A stretch of DNA of 64,000 nt from CAVUCE01 sp963739985 (GCA_963739985.1 CAVUCE010000022.1:186001-250000); one strand, 5' to 3'; positions 8,843 through 17,009 are shown, numbered from the stretch's first letter. The notes: generated from the letters alone by a model not told the origin. Translations and numbers: made by a program.

Positions 8843-9207
8843 AATTCTCCTTTTATTTTTATTAATAATTTTTGTTTGTTTTATTCCGATTTACCGAAAA
8901 TTTTTACTGAACATTTAATTTAGTGGCTCTTTAATATTTATATATGATATAAAGAAGTTTTGGATTGTTCAATCGTACAAAAGGATGAAAAAAGGACTAT
9001 ATCTTTGGGATGTACTAGTACCTTCATCAGTTAAAGAACTCTGCAAAATCATTTTAAAGTCTTTCCCATCTTGAAATGGTATACGCTGCGGCACAATTCT
9101 TCATTGATACTACTTCAGCCAGGTGATAAAATAATCTTTCATATCAACCAATAATTCATCGATATTTTAATTCGCAAACTCTCGATGCAAACTTGTTATT
9201 GAAACGC
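8843..9207. other. Gene-free stretch with promoter C
   Basis: It holds promoter element C (8944-9009), which reads leftward into the copper operon. The part from 9060 to 9207, after the end of the hibernation-factor gene, shows no gene and no clear terminator. Confidence 0.55.
8944..9009 (-). promoter_or_regulatory. Shared activator box plus promoter, copy C
   Basis: The 32 bases at 8968-8999 are identical to 16741-16772 (copy D). Read on the minus strand, the box ends in TTGAAC (8967-8972), followed by a 17-bp spacer and TATCAT (8944-8949), a good housekeeping-type promoter. The predicted leader to the Met-rich lipoprotein start is about 95 nt. Within the box, AAAGGAT and AAAGGAC form a direct repeat 11 bp apart, as expected for two protomers on the same DNA face. 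Confidence 0.6.
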
Positions 9208-9576
9208 TTACTTCTCCTCAGGGAATCCTGATTCAGGTGTGGCTTGTTCAGTTTTGCGCCCCCTTTTATCGTGTTGACGTCCAAGGATGCTTTCAATCAT
9301 ATTTATTAATTTATCGATAGCGCCGTCCAGTGCCTGGTTCAAAGTATCAGAATGGTCTGTAACAACGATGGGTTGAAACCCTTCTAAATGCGCTTCGATC
9401 ATGCAGCGTTTATCGTTCTTTCCATTCTTATTGCCGTCTTCATCTTTCAGATGAACTTCCACTTTGGTAATGCGATCGCTCATTCTAATTAATGCGCTCT
9501 TAATTGTGCTCTTGAACTTAGCAATTAGCTCCTCATTTCCCTGAATATTATGGCCGGTGTTGATTTGGATATTCAT
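9208..9576 (-). CDS. hpf: Ribosome hibernation promoting factor (HPF/RaiA, short form)
   Basis: 122 residues covering the HPF/YfiA (sigma-54 modulation protein) S30AE domain, with the MNIQINTGHNI start, a central acidic-to-basic strand (KVEVHLKDEDGN) and the second helix pattern DTLNQALDGAIDKL. There is no long-form C-terminal dimerisation domain, only a charged tail of about 20 residues. Such factors bind the 30S decoding region and shut down idle ribosomes in starved cells. It has a good site (AGGAAAAG) before the ATG and is the last gene of the operon with phosphoketolase and acetate kinase, so it is probably expressed during energy stress. A housekeeping hpf is likely elsewhere in the genome; this one may be the island's own copy. 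Confidence 0.88.
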   Translation of the reverse strand: MNIQINTGHNIQGNEELIAKFKSTIKSALIRMSDRITKVEVHLKDEDGNKNGKNDKRCMIEAHLEGFQPIVVTDHSDTLNQALDGAIDKLINMIESILGRQHDKRGRKTEQATPESGFPEEK

Positions 9577-9634
9577 AATCTTTTCCTTTTTGATTGTGTA
9601 ATTTCATTAGCTGTATCTATTAGTGCTTTCTCAT

Positions 9635-12097
9635 TTATTTGGGATTGCTCCATTTCCAATTTCTAATTTCCGGCATGTCCTGTCCATATTTGTCAATATA
9701 CTTTTTGTGATCCAACAGCTTGTCCCGAAGGAATTGTTTGACGTAAGCTGCCCGAGAACCTAAACCCGGCACACGGTCAATCACATCGCCGACAAGATGG
9801 AAACGATCCAATTCATTCAGTACCACCATATCGAATGGGGTAGTTGTCGTTCCTTCCTCCTTATAACCGCGCACGTGAAACCGCTCCTGGTTGGATCTTC
9901 GATATGTTAAACGATGAATCAACAGTGGATAACCGTGGAAGGCGAAGATAACATGTTTGTCTTTCGTAAAGAGAGTATCAAAATCTTTATCGCTGAGTCC
10001 GTGCGGATGCTCGCTCTTCGGTTGAAGTGTCATCAAATCAACAACATTAATAACTCTTACTTTAAGCTCCGGAAAATTCTGGCGCAGAATTTCTACTGCG
10101 GCCAAAGTTTCTAATGTCGGTACGTCACCGCAACAAGCCATTACCACATCAGGTTCTTCGCCTTTGTCGTTGCTTGCCCATTCCCATATCCCTAACCCGG
10201 CAGTGCAGTGCTTAACCGCAGAATCTATATCCATCCATTGCAGTGCCGGCTGCTTGCCTGCAACAATAACATTAACATAGTCGCGGCTGCGTAAGCAGTG
10301 ATCGGTTACAGACAGCAAAGTGTTAGCATCCGGTGGTAGATATACGCGGATAACGTCAGCCTTTTTATTAACCACGTGGTCAATGAAACCGGGATCTTGA
10401 TGACTAAATCCATTATGGTCTTGTCTCCAAACATGGGAAGAAAGTAAAATGTTCAATGAAGCAACTCGACTTCTCCAGGGGATATCATGAGCAACTTTTA
10501 ACCACTTGGCGTGTTGGTTAAACATCGAATCAATGATGTGAATGAATGCTTCATAACAAGAGAAGAAGCCGTGCCTGCCTGTAAGTAAATAACCTTCGAG
10601 CCAGCCTTCACATTGATGCTCGCTCAACATTTCCATCACACGACCATCGGGTTCAACGTGGTCGTCAATTTGAATTAGTTCCGCAGTTGAACAGCGGTTC
10701 GTTACATCGAATACATCTCCCCAACGATTTGATACGGTTTCATCCGGGCTGAAAACGCGGAAATTTATCTGGTTAAGTTTCACTACATCTCGAATGAACT
10801 TACCCTGAACTCGCGTGGCTTCTCCTTCAACATTACCAGGGTTAGTTACCTTTAACGCGTAACTACGAAAATCGGGCATTTTCAATTCTTTAAGGAGAAG
10901 TCCTCCGTTTGCGTGCGGATTCGCTCCCATCCTACGTTCGCCTTTAGGCGCTAACTCGGCTAGTTCGGCAATAAGTTTGCCCTTTTTATCAAATAACTCA
11001 TGAGCATTATAACTCTTCATCCAATGTTCAAGAATTTTCAAATGTTCGGGCTTCTTCACAAATTCTGTAATCGGCACTTGATGTGCTCGGAATGTACCTT
11101 CGATGGGAAGACCGTCCACAACCTTCGGGCAAGTCCATCCTTTAAGTGTACGGAATATAATCATTGGCCACTTCGGTCGTTCCTTAAATCCATTGTTTCG
11201 CGCTTTGGTTTGAATGTCCTTAATCTCAGCAATTACTGTATCAAGAGTGGCCGCTAAGGTTTGATGAAGTTTGTCGGTATCGTCTCCCTCAACAAAATAT
11301 GGTTTATATCCGTAACCACGGAAGAGCTGATCCAATTCTTCGTGACTAATTCGCGCCAGAACAGTTGGTCCGGCTATCTTGTAACCGTTTAAATGCAGTA
11401 TGGGAAGTACGGCTCCGTCACAAACCGGATTGAGGAATTTATTAGAGTGCCAACTTGTAGCCAGCGGACCCGTTTCCGATTCACCATCGCCAACTACACA
11501 CGATACTATAAGATCAGGATTATCGAATGCTGCGCCATATGCATGCGACAGAGAGTAGCCGAGTTCTCCACCTTCATGAATAGAGCCCGGTGTTTCAGGT
11601 GCAACATGGCTTGGAATACCGCCCGGAAAGGAAAATTGTGTGAACAGTTTTTTCATTCCCTCTTCATCTTGTGTAATATTCGGATAAACCTCACTGTAAG
11701 TACCTTCAAGATAAGTGTTGGCTACAATTCCGGGTGCGCCATGACCCGGGCCGATAACATATATCATATTCAAGTCGTGTTCCTTGATGATACGATTGAG
11801 GTGAACATAGATAAAATTAAGACCAGGAGTAGTGCCGAAATGCCCCAGTAACCGCGGCTTCACATGTTTCAACTTCAATGGCTTCTTTAACAACGGATTG
11901 TCAAACAGATAAATCTGTCCGACCGATAAATAGTTGGCGGCACGCCAATAGGCGTTCATCTTTTGCAGAAGTTCTTTAGATAAAGGTTTGTCATTTGCAT
12001 CAGTCTTTTTCGTTTTCACGACAATATTCTCTTCAAACCCTTTTCTTACTTCATTAACAAAATTCTTTTCAGGCACTTTTTTTGTTTTCATAAACAT
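9635..12097 (-). CDS. xfp: Xylulose-5-phosphate/fructose-6-phosphate phosphoketolase
   Basis: 820 residues, the normal length. The ThDP-binding motif GDGESETGPLATSWHSNKFL begins at residue 203. Other family signatures are HFGTTPG (86-92), GPGHGAPG (116-123) and the EGGELGYSLSHAYGAAFDNPD block just before the ThDP site. The enzyme cleaves xylulose-5-P or fructose-6-P with phosphate into acetyl phosphate plus glyceraldehyde-3-P or erythrose-4-P (bifid shunt). Acetate kinase, encoded about 2.2 kb upstream in the same operon, can then make ATP from acetyl phosphate. Two in-frame ATGs (12097 and two codons later) are possible starts. GC is well above that of the neighbouring chromosome, suggesting horizontal transfer. 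Confidence 0.95.
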   Translation of the reverse strand: MFMKTKKVPEKNFVNEVRKGFEENIVVKTKKTDANDKPLSKELLQKMNAYWRAANYLSVGQIYLFDNPLLKKPLKLKHVKPRLLGHFGTTPGLNFIYVHLNRIIKEHDLNMIYVIGPGHGAPGIVANTYLEGTYSEVYPNITQDEEGMKKLFTQFSFPGGIPSHVAPETPGSIHEGGELGYSLSHAYGAAFDNPDLIVSCVVGDGESETGPLATSWHSNKFLNPVCDGAVLPILHLNGYKIAGPTVLARISHEELDQLFRGYGYKPYFVEGDDTDKLHQTLAATLDTVIAEIKDIQTKARNNGFKERPKWPMIIFRTLKGWTCPKVVDGLPIEGTFRAHQVPITEFVKKPEHLKILEHWMKSYNAHELFDKKGKLIAELAELAPKGERRMGANPHANGGLLLKELKMPDFRSYALKVTNPGNVEGEATRVQGKFIRDVVKLNQINFRVFSPDETVSNRWGDVFDVTNRCSTAELIQIDDHVEPDGRVMEMLSEHQCEGWLEGYLLTGRHGFFSCYEAFIHIIDSMFNQHAKWLKVAHDIPWRSRVASLNILLSSHVWRQDHNGFSHQDPGFIDHVVNKKADVIRVYLPPDANTLLSVTDHCLRSRDYVNVIVAGKQPALQWMDIDSAVKHCTAGLGIWEWASNDKGEEPDVVMACCGDVPTLETLAAVEILRQNFPELKVRVINVVDLMTLQPKSEHPHGLSDKDFDTLFTKDKHVIFAFHGYPLLIHRLTYRRSNQERFHVRGYKEEGTTTTPFDMVVLNELDRFHLVGDVIDRVPGLGSRAAYVKQFLRDKLLDHKKYIDKYGQDMPEIRNWKWSNPK

Positions 12098-12125
12098 TTA
12101 TTCTTTCAATATTAAGTTTTGAAAT

Positions 12126-13022
12126 TTAACCAGCACTAAAACCTTTTTTTACCGGAAGCGACCTCGTTTCCACCTGAGCTGCGGACAAACAGGCTCCGAA
12201 GATGAAAATGCAGCCGCAAAGATAAATCCACAGCAATAATGCCATAATTCCGCCAAACGTTCCGTAGACAGCGTTCAGCGTGGCGAAGTTTCTCAGATAT
12301 AACTCGAACAGACTTTCGCTCGCTTGCAAAAGAATTGTAGAGAAGAGAGCGGCTACCCAAACTTCGGCAAACCTAGTAGACCGGAACGGAGCAAATCTGT
12401 AAAATAGACTCAAACCGAAAAAAGCGAGAATTAATGGAATTAAAAAGCTTCCTATACCATAAAGCCATGAAGTAAAATCATTTGTCGCAAAGAACCAATT
12501 TTTCACTATTCTCATTAGTACAGGCAATACCATGCCCAGGAGAACCATACTTGCCGTAATGCCGAGCAGCATCAAACTTCTGATTGGTAGATGCCACCAA
12601 TTTTTGTATACCGCTGTACCCCAGGCGCGGTTGGCAGCAACGATGAGGGTAATGAAACATTGAAGGGATGCCCATAAAAGTATGACGAACGCAACTAAAC
12701 CTGCTTGCTCTCGCGCATTGATTACGCCGGAGATGGTATTAAAAATGTAGTTATGCATTTCACCGCTAATCGGAATATAGCTTTCTATGTAAGAAATTAT
12801 CTCTTTCCCGGCTCGATTACTGTTAATAAAAGTCGAGGCGATAGTGACGAAGAGGACGATTAATGGAAACAGAGAGAAGAACATATTGAAGGAGAACGCT
12901 CCCGCCCATTGTACTCCGTCAATCCGAAGAAACTTTTTGAACGCAAGACGAAGAATCTTCCGAACTCGTTTGATCCAATGGCCATATTTAATTTTACTTC
13001 TTAATGGCGTTATGTTACCCAT
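12126..13022 (-). CDS. YihY/BrkB family inner-membrane protein
   Basis: 298 residues with six predicted membrane helices. The family pattern is clear: GVQWAGAFSFNMFFSLFPL near residue 35, then the central AREQAGLVAFVILLWASL block, and NAVYGTFGGIMALLLWIYL near 255. YihY (once thought to be ribonuclease BN) is an integral membrane protein of uncertain function, with transport proposed in some relatives. It has an AGAGGA site before its ATG and sits 28 bp upstream of the phosphoketolase gene in the same operon. Homologues often occur in stress or acetate-fermentation islands, which fits this setting. Confidence 0.9.
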   Translation of the reverse strand: MGNITPLRSKIKYGHWIKRVRKILRLAFKKFLRIDGVQWAGAFSFNMFFSLFPLIVLFVTIASTFINSNRAGKEIISYIESYIPISGEMHNYIFNTISGVINAREQAGLVAFVILLWASLQCFITLIVAANRAWGTAVYKNWWHLPIRSLMLLGITASMVLLGMVLPVLMRIVKNWFFATNDFTSWLYGIGSFLIPLILAFFGLSLFYRFAPFRSTRFAEVWVAALFSTILLQASESLFELYLRNFATLNAVYGTFGGIMALLLWIYLCGCIFIFGACLSAAQVETRSLPVKKGFSAG

Positions 13023-13146
13023 GTATAGTATCCTCTATGATATTTTTATTTCATTCAAAATATATTTTAAGCATGCCTATATGCTTTCATTTTGGTTGAT
13101 GGCAATGCCACGCTATGAATATCCTTTTTCGTTGATGTTTTCAACT

Positions 13147-13929
13147 CTAATGTCCTTTAACAGCCGGTTCATCGACCCAGTATCCTTTGCGATTATAATG
13201 TCGATGCAGCGACGATTCATAGTCCCGGGTTAGTAGAGACTCCTCAGTGTATTCCGGAGATTGCTTAATAGCCTCACGGGAAAGATTGATGAAGGCTTTT
13301 CTTTCGCTCCAACTAATGCGGTCGATCCATTTCGGCGAGATCAGTACCTTTTTTCCCGTCCACCAGTTTTTTGTATCGATGATTAAATAACGAATTGCCC
13401 ACGTCTCGTCATCAATAATAAAATCTTCCACATGTCCTATTTCACCGTCGTCAGCATGAATACGGTAGCCCATAACTTTCTTTGTACTTCGCAAATGTAT
13501 ATCGCCGTGGAGCTGTTCTGCAGATCCATCATCTTGCTTTATTGTTTTCTTTTCAACAATTGGAGTAAACGGAACCATTCCAATCGGTCCGGCATAAAAT
13601 CCATTTCCCCAGTAAGCCGGCAATGCGTAATGATTGAATAATTCTATCTCGTATTGGCGGGATACTGTTTTTTCAGTATCAATATCGGGGCTTTTGCGTA
13701 ACTGTTCCATAGTGAGGTTTACTTGAAATATCTCCTTCTTCCAATCAGTCATGCCAAGTGCCGCATGCGGGATAAGTACCTTCCGTTCAGACAACCAGCT
13801 GCCTGTTTCCACGACTAAGTAACGGATTGACCAGGAGAGATCATCGAAGTAGAACTCACTAACTTTTCCCAACTCACCATCCTTTGCACCAATGGTGAAG
13901 CCTATCAAATTATTTATACTTCGCTGCAT
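13147..13929 (-). CDS. Tandem PRC-barrel domain protein
   Basis: 260 residues with two PRC-barrel domains at about 4-80 and 145-225, seen from the repeated patterns LIGFTIGAKDGELGKVSEFY / VMGYRIHADDGEIGHVEDF and WSIRYLVVETGSWL / WAIRYLIIDTKNWW. PRC barrels are small beta-barrels first described in photosynthetic reaction-centre H subunits and RimM. Stand-alone tandem forms are common in stress islands and have no defined activity. There is no signal peptide. GGAGTCAAT stands just before the start. It lies between the broken sugar transporter and the YihY gene in the long operon. Confidence 0.9.
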   Translation of the reverse strand: MQRSINNLIGFTIGAKDGELGKVSEFYFDDLSWSIRYLVVETGSWLSERKVLIPHAALGMTDWKKEIFQVNLTMEQLRKSPDIDTEKTVSRQYEIELFNHYALPAYWGNGFYAGPIGMVPFTPIVEKKTIKQDDGSAEQLHGDIHLRSTKKVMGYRIHADDGEIGHVEDFIIDDETWAIRYLIIDTKNWWTGKKVLISPKWIDRISWSERKAFINLSREAIKQSPEYTEESLLTRDYESSLHRHYNRKGYWVDEPAVKGH

Positions 13930-13983
13930 ATTGACTCCTTTTTATTTAAATATTTACCTTTTCCCTGGCGGTGGATCCAGTAA

Positions 13984-14247
13984 TCATTTTAGTGATTTCA
14001 TAAAGTCCGTGCAGGCTTTCGGGTCCGCCAGGAATCCTCCGACTAATACGCCGGCGAGACATCCCAACAGAACCGAGCTGACTACGACTTCCTCCATTCC
14101 CGGGGAGAGAGTGAATTGTTTCGTAATGAACAAAATAGCTCCGGAGATAACGCCGATGTCATAACCGAACAGCATGCCGCCCAGCGCCGAAATGGCAGCA
14201 GCGAGATAAACAAAACGTTTTCCATTCGACGTAGTATTATTTTTCAT
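13984..14247 (-). pseudogene. Truncated sugar porter (MFS), N-terminal fragment
   Basis: Residues 10-75 are a clear N-terminus of a sugar/H+ symporter of the XylE/GalP type: the GYDIGVISGAILFI signature after TM1, then the TM2 segment VLLGCLAGVLVGGFLAD. Intact members continue with an RxGRR loop and run to about 450-500 residues. Here, directly after FLAD, the frame passes into 12 unrelated residues and stops, so some 80% of the gene is missing. The start is intact, with GGAG lying inside the end of the acetate kinase gene (5-bp gap). A two-helix fragment is unlikely to transport anything. It records a deletion in the operon. Confidence 0.82.
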
Positions 14248-14252
14248 AAGTT

Positions 14253-15455
14253 CTACTCCTTTTCGGGATCAAGCTTTAAAATTTGGCTTACTGTTTTTGC
14301 TATCATCCATTCCTCGTCGGTTTGAATGACACGGACAGAGACCCGTCCGGTATCTGTTGAAATAACCGGAGCGTTAGCCGTGTTTCGCTTTTCTTCGAGC
14401 TCGATTCCAAGAAATTCCAATCCATTACAAATGCGGGAGCGAATGACCGGGCTTTTTTCACCGATACCGCCGGCAAAAACCAGCGTGTCTAAACCGCCGA
14501 GTGCAGCGGCAAAACTTCCTATCCACTTCTTCGCCTGGTAACAAAATAACTCCACTGCTTCCGCCGCACGAACATCGCCAGTTTCCTTAGCGATCAAATC
14601 CCGCATGTCGGAACTGGTTTCGGAAATACCGAGGAGACCGGAATCATGGTTGATTATTTTATTAAACTGTTTGGGCGTGAGATTCTCCGACTTCATCATG
14701 TACCATGCGACGCCCGGATCTAAATCTCCCGGACGAGTGCCCATGGTAAGTCCCCCCGCAGGTGTAAAGCCCATACTGGTATCAACGCTCTTACCATCAC
14801 TGACGGCAGCCAAACTCGCTCCGCTGCCGAGATGAGCCAGAATCACTCGTCCTTGTGCTGCTTTTGTACCCGCAACACGAGCGAGTTCTTCGATGAGATA
14901 AGAATAAGACAACCCATGAAACCCGTACCGCTTAATTCCCTTTGCATCGAAGCGGCGCGGGATAGGCAAGATTTTGGCAACACGCGGCATTGTATGATGA
15001 AATGCCGTATCATAACAAGCAATTTGAGGTATTTTAGAATAACGCTGCCGCATCGCCTCGATCAATTCAATCTCTGCAGGCAGATGGTCGGTATCATACG
15101 GGCTTATTCGATGCAGTTCGTCCATCAATTCATGTGTAATGCGTTCGGGTTCCGTATGCTTTAAACCGAAAACCACCCTATGTCCGATTCCTTTGATCAA
15201 AGAAAAATCTATCTTTTTTTCCAGCCAATCAATCAGAAAATTTGCTGCCGATCTGGTATCTGAGGATTCAAGAATGAGACTGTTTTTATGTTTTCCGTCT
15301 GAGTCACTGAAAGTTAAATTTGTACCCGGCAGACCGATACGATCAACGCTTCCGTTAAAACTATTTTTCAGCAATTTGTCAGTCCGGTATAGAGCGAACT
15401 TGATGCTCGAAGAGCCGCCGTTTATTGCTAAAATGTTAGTGTTAGATTCTTTCAT
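14253..15455 (-). CDS. ackA: Acetate kinase
   Basis: 400 residues, normal length. The N-terminal phosphate-binding motif INGGSSSIKFALY, the family signature GFHGLSYSYL (about residue 180), HLGSGASLAAV and the block MGFTPAGGLTMGTRPGDLDPG are all present. It interconverts acetyl phosphate plus ADP with acetate plus ATP in the cytoplasm. No phosphotransacetylase gene is nearby; the partner here is phosphoketolase further down the operon, giving a route from sugar phosphates to ATP. GC is high compared with the chromosome at 20-60 kb (for example 31 of 60 bases at 14761-14820). Confidence 0.96.
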   Translation of the reverse strand: MKESNTNILAINGGSSSIKFALYRTDKLLKNSFNGSVDRIGLPGTNLTFSDSDGKHKNSLILESSDTRSAANFLIDWLEKKIDFSLIKGIGHRVVFGLKHTEPERITHELMDELHRISPYDTDHLPAEIELIEAMRQRYSKIPQIACYDTAFHHTMPRVAKILPIPRRFDAKGIKRYGFHGLSYSYLIEELARVAGTKAAQGRVILAHLGSGASLAAVSDGKSVDTSMGFTPAGGLTMGTRPGDLDPGVAWYMMKSENLTPKQFNKIINHDSGLLGISETSSDMRDLIAKETGDVRAAEAVELFCYQAKKWIGSFAAALGGLDTLVFAGGIGEKSPVIRSRICNGLEFLGIELEEKRNTANAPVISTDTGRVSVRVIQTDEEWMIAKTVSQILKLDPEKE

Positions 15456-15505
15456 AGCTGATTCATTGTTTATTTGTTTTTTCTTTTACTATGTAAATTA
15501 TTTAA

Positions 15506-15976
15506 CTATTGAGCTTCCATTATATGAATTGATCTCAATGTTCTATCTGTAAAAATATTTTTTATTTGATCATGAAGGTTTTTTGATCTGAAGTATTGAT
15601 TTGCAATAAGAGGAACTACTTCCCACATAATATTTTGTCTCATTGCATTAAAATATTTTAATATAATTAATTCATCTATCTCCAAGCATTCTTCGATCAG
15701 TAAGTCTTGATTTTCATCAATTATGGATGGTTCGAAATAATCAATTGGATTATCAGAATCATCTTTAAACATCTCAAAACTTACACCTTGCTTTCCAAGT
15801 TCTTTTTCTAGTTTTATTATATGTACATTTTTTTCGACGGCATAAGCTGCAAATAAGGACTTCAATTCAATGTCTTCTAATTTGCGGGAAGTTTTTTTAA
15901 GCAATGAATATTCATCTCTTGATGTTTTACTTAATTCACGCAGAACCGCTATAGTATAATCCTTTACATCTTTCAT
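15506..15976 (-). CDS. Ferritin-like four-helix protein of unknown function
   Basis: I choose the ATG at 15976, with AGGGAATAAC before it, over an AT-rich upstream ATG at 16030. The 156-residue product is almost all helical, with four amphipathic helices carrying E, H and Y residues (for example SLLKKTSRKLEDIELKSLF and a central ECLEIDELIILKYF). The pattern is like the ferritin-like/DUF2383-type stress proteins, but I cannot place it in a named family, and clear paired ExxH iron ligands are not obvious. It probably acts in the cytoplasm. It is AT-rich, unlike acetate kinase directly downstream, so the operon is a mosaic. Confidence 0.65.
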   Translation of the reverse strand: MKDVKDYTIAVLRELSKTSRDEYSLLKKTSRKLEDIELKSLFAAYAVEKNVHIIKLEKELGKQGVSFEMFKDDSDNPIDYFEPSIIDENQDLLIEECLEIDELIILKYFNAMRQNIMWEVVPLIANQYFRSKNLHDQIKNIFTDRTLRSIHIMEAQ

Positions 15977-16030
15977 GTTATTCCCTATTCTATATTTAAT
16001 CGATGATTTATTATTTATATATCTTTTCAA

Positions 16031-16279
16031 TCAGGTGATTACTTTGAGTATCATCCATAGATTTTGAGTAAAGTCCCACAGCTCCGAATCAAGCCTTCGC
16101 CATACATCGTCGACATAATGACTGCACGACCATCGTATATCCAGTGCAAGTCCTGCTAACGAATCGAATCCTTCCGCTTCCTTCGACAAAAAGAGTACAG
16201 TATTTTCACATTGGCTTTTCGTTAGTGAATTCTCCAAATAATGTGCTTTGTAATTTTCGTCAGTCTGTTTGATGAGCAA
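16031..16279 (-). pseudogene. N-terminal remnant of alpha-glucan (glycogen) phosphorylase
   Basis: The 82-codon frame has only a TTG start and no ribosome site. Its second half (LAGLALDIRWS.SH...DDVWRRLDSELWD.TQN.W) matches the conserved N-terminal DUF3417 region of bacterial alpha-glucan phosphorylases, in which the pattern is L..LALNLRWSW.H..D.LWRRLDP.LWE.T.NPW. One conserved Trp is Cys here. Intact enzymes have 700-850 residues; the remainder is absent. GC is higher than in the flanking genes, in line with the other transferred genes of the operon. It is probably a relic of a glycogen-degradation step that once fed the phosphoketolase pathway. Confidence 0.7.
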
Positions 16280-16357
16280 CCTAACGGGGAGAGGGTTATG
16301 TCGACAATTTTATGATTTTAATTTTTTTAAAATTATTATAGTAAACTCTGACTTGAG

Positions 16358-16576
16358 TTAATACCTCTTCCTATAAAATAACCAACCGAAAAAGACACCC
16401 CAAATAAGTATAACCGAAGTGGAGAACAACCACCAACTACTGCTTCCTAACCAGGTGTTTTCGTTCATCTTTCCATTCATACCGACGTTCATTATATCAC
16501 CGCTACCGAAGAATATAAAAAGAATTACTATAAAAATGGATGCAACTACTATGAACCTTTTTTCTATATTATTCAT
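16358..16576 (-). CDS. Small two-helix membrane protein
   Basis: 72 residues with transmembrane helices at about 9-25 and 46-68, a Gly/Asn/Met-rich loop between them, and a basic C-terminal tail (FYRKRY). No family recognised. It is the first frame of the long operon, about 130 nt downstream of promoter D. The ribosome site is weak. Its position and clean two-helix layout favour a real gene, possibly a stress-induced membrane peptide. Confidence 0.6.
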   Translation of the reverse strand: MNNIEKRFIVVASIFIVILFIFFGSGDIMNVGMNGKMNENTWLGSSSWWLFSTSVILIWGVFFGWLFYRKRY

Positions 16577-16716
16577 GATTTTTACTTGCTTAAATATTTT
16601 GCATAAAACTTGAAATTGAGTTCAATATTTTATCAATATATAAATTATTCCCTTACACATAAATATTGAGCTTGCGCTCCGTTACTTACATCTTTAAAAA
16701 GCTATCTTATACTTTT

Positions 16717-16782
16717 AAGTTATACAGAGAGCTATCTTGATTCAATCGTACAAAAGGATGAAAAAAGGACTACTTCTTTTGG
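16717..16782 (-). promoter_or_regulatory. Shared activator box plus promoter, copy D
   Basis: The first 32 bases of the box (16741-16772) are identical to copy C. On the minus strand it ends in TTGAAT (16740-16745), with a 17-bp spacer and TAACTT (16717-16722); an alternative TATAAC lies two bases closer. It would drive the long operon from 16576 to 9208 (phosphoketolase, acetate kinase, hibernation factor) with a leader of about 130 nt. Confidence 0.6.
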
Positions 16783-16867
16783 ACGAAGCGTTTGTTCCAA
16801 CTTTTTTGTATGTTATAAAATGATTGCAAAAAAAGGATTAAAATGTTCATTAAAGGAGATAACGATT

Positions 16868-16972
16868 CTAATGCAGGCGATCCTCAAATACATAAGCCAC
16901 ATGCAAAAAGTGAAGTGCTACAATAAGAATGCAGAAGGAACTACCAATCCCGATGATTAAAAATTCATTCAT
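16868..16972 (-). CDS. Possible 34-residue single-helix membrane peptide
   Basis: ATG at 16972, TAG at 16868-16870. The product has one strong hydrophobic helix (FLIIGIGSSFCILIVALHFL) followed by a polar tail VAYVFEDRLH. There is no good ribosome site. Its position just upstream of promoter D in the same direction and its clean helix-plus-tail design are suggestive, but it may be part of the decay seen immediately beyond it. Confidence 0.3.
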   Translation of the reverse strand: MNEFLIIGIGSSFCILIVALHFLHVAYVFEDRLH

Positions 16973-17009
16973 AAATTTGCAGCGAGAAATATAAGTACTC
17001 ACTGTATAA

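Noticed and set aside
8943..9080. The ATG within each copy of the shared box read as a leader peptide (MKKGL...)
   Set aside because: The AGG lies directly against the ATG, the peptides diverge after a few residues and stop at different places. The DNA-site reading fits better.
12844..13233. A 129-codon plus-strand frame across the YihY start
   Set aside because: It lies antisense to the YihY gene, its upstream spacer and the end of the PRC-barrel gene; no domain.
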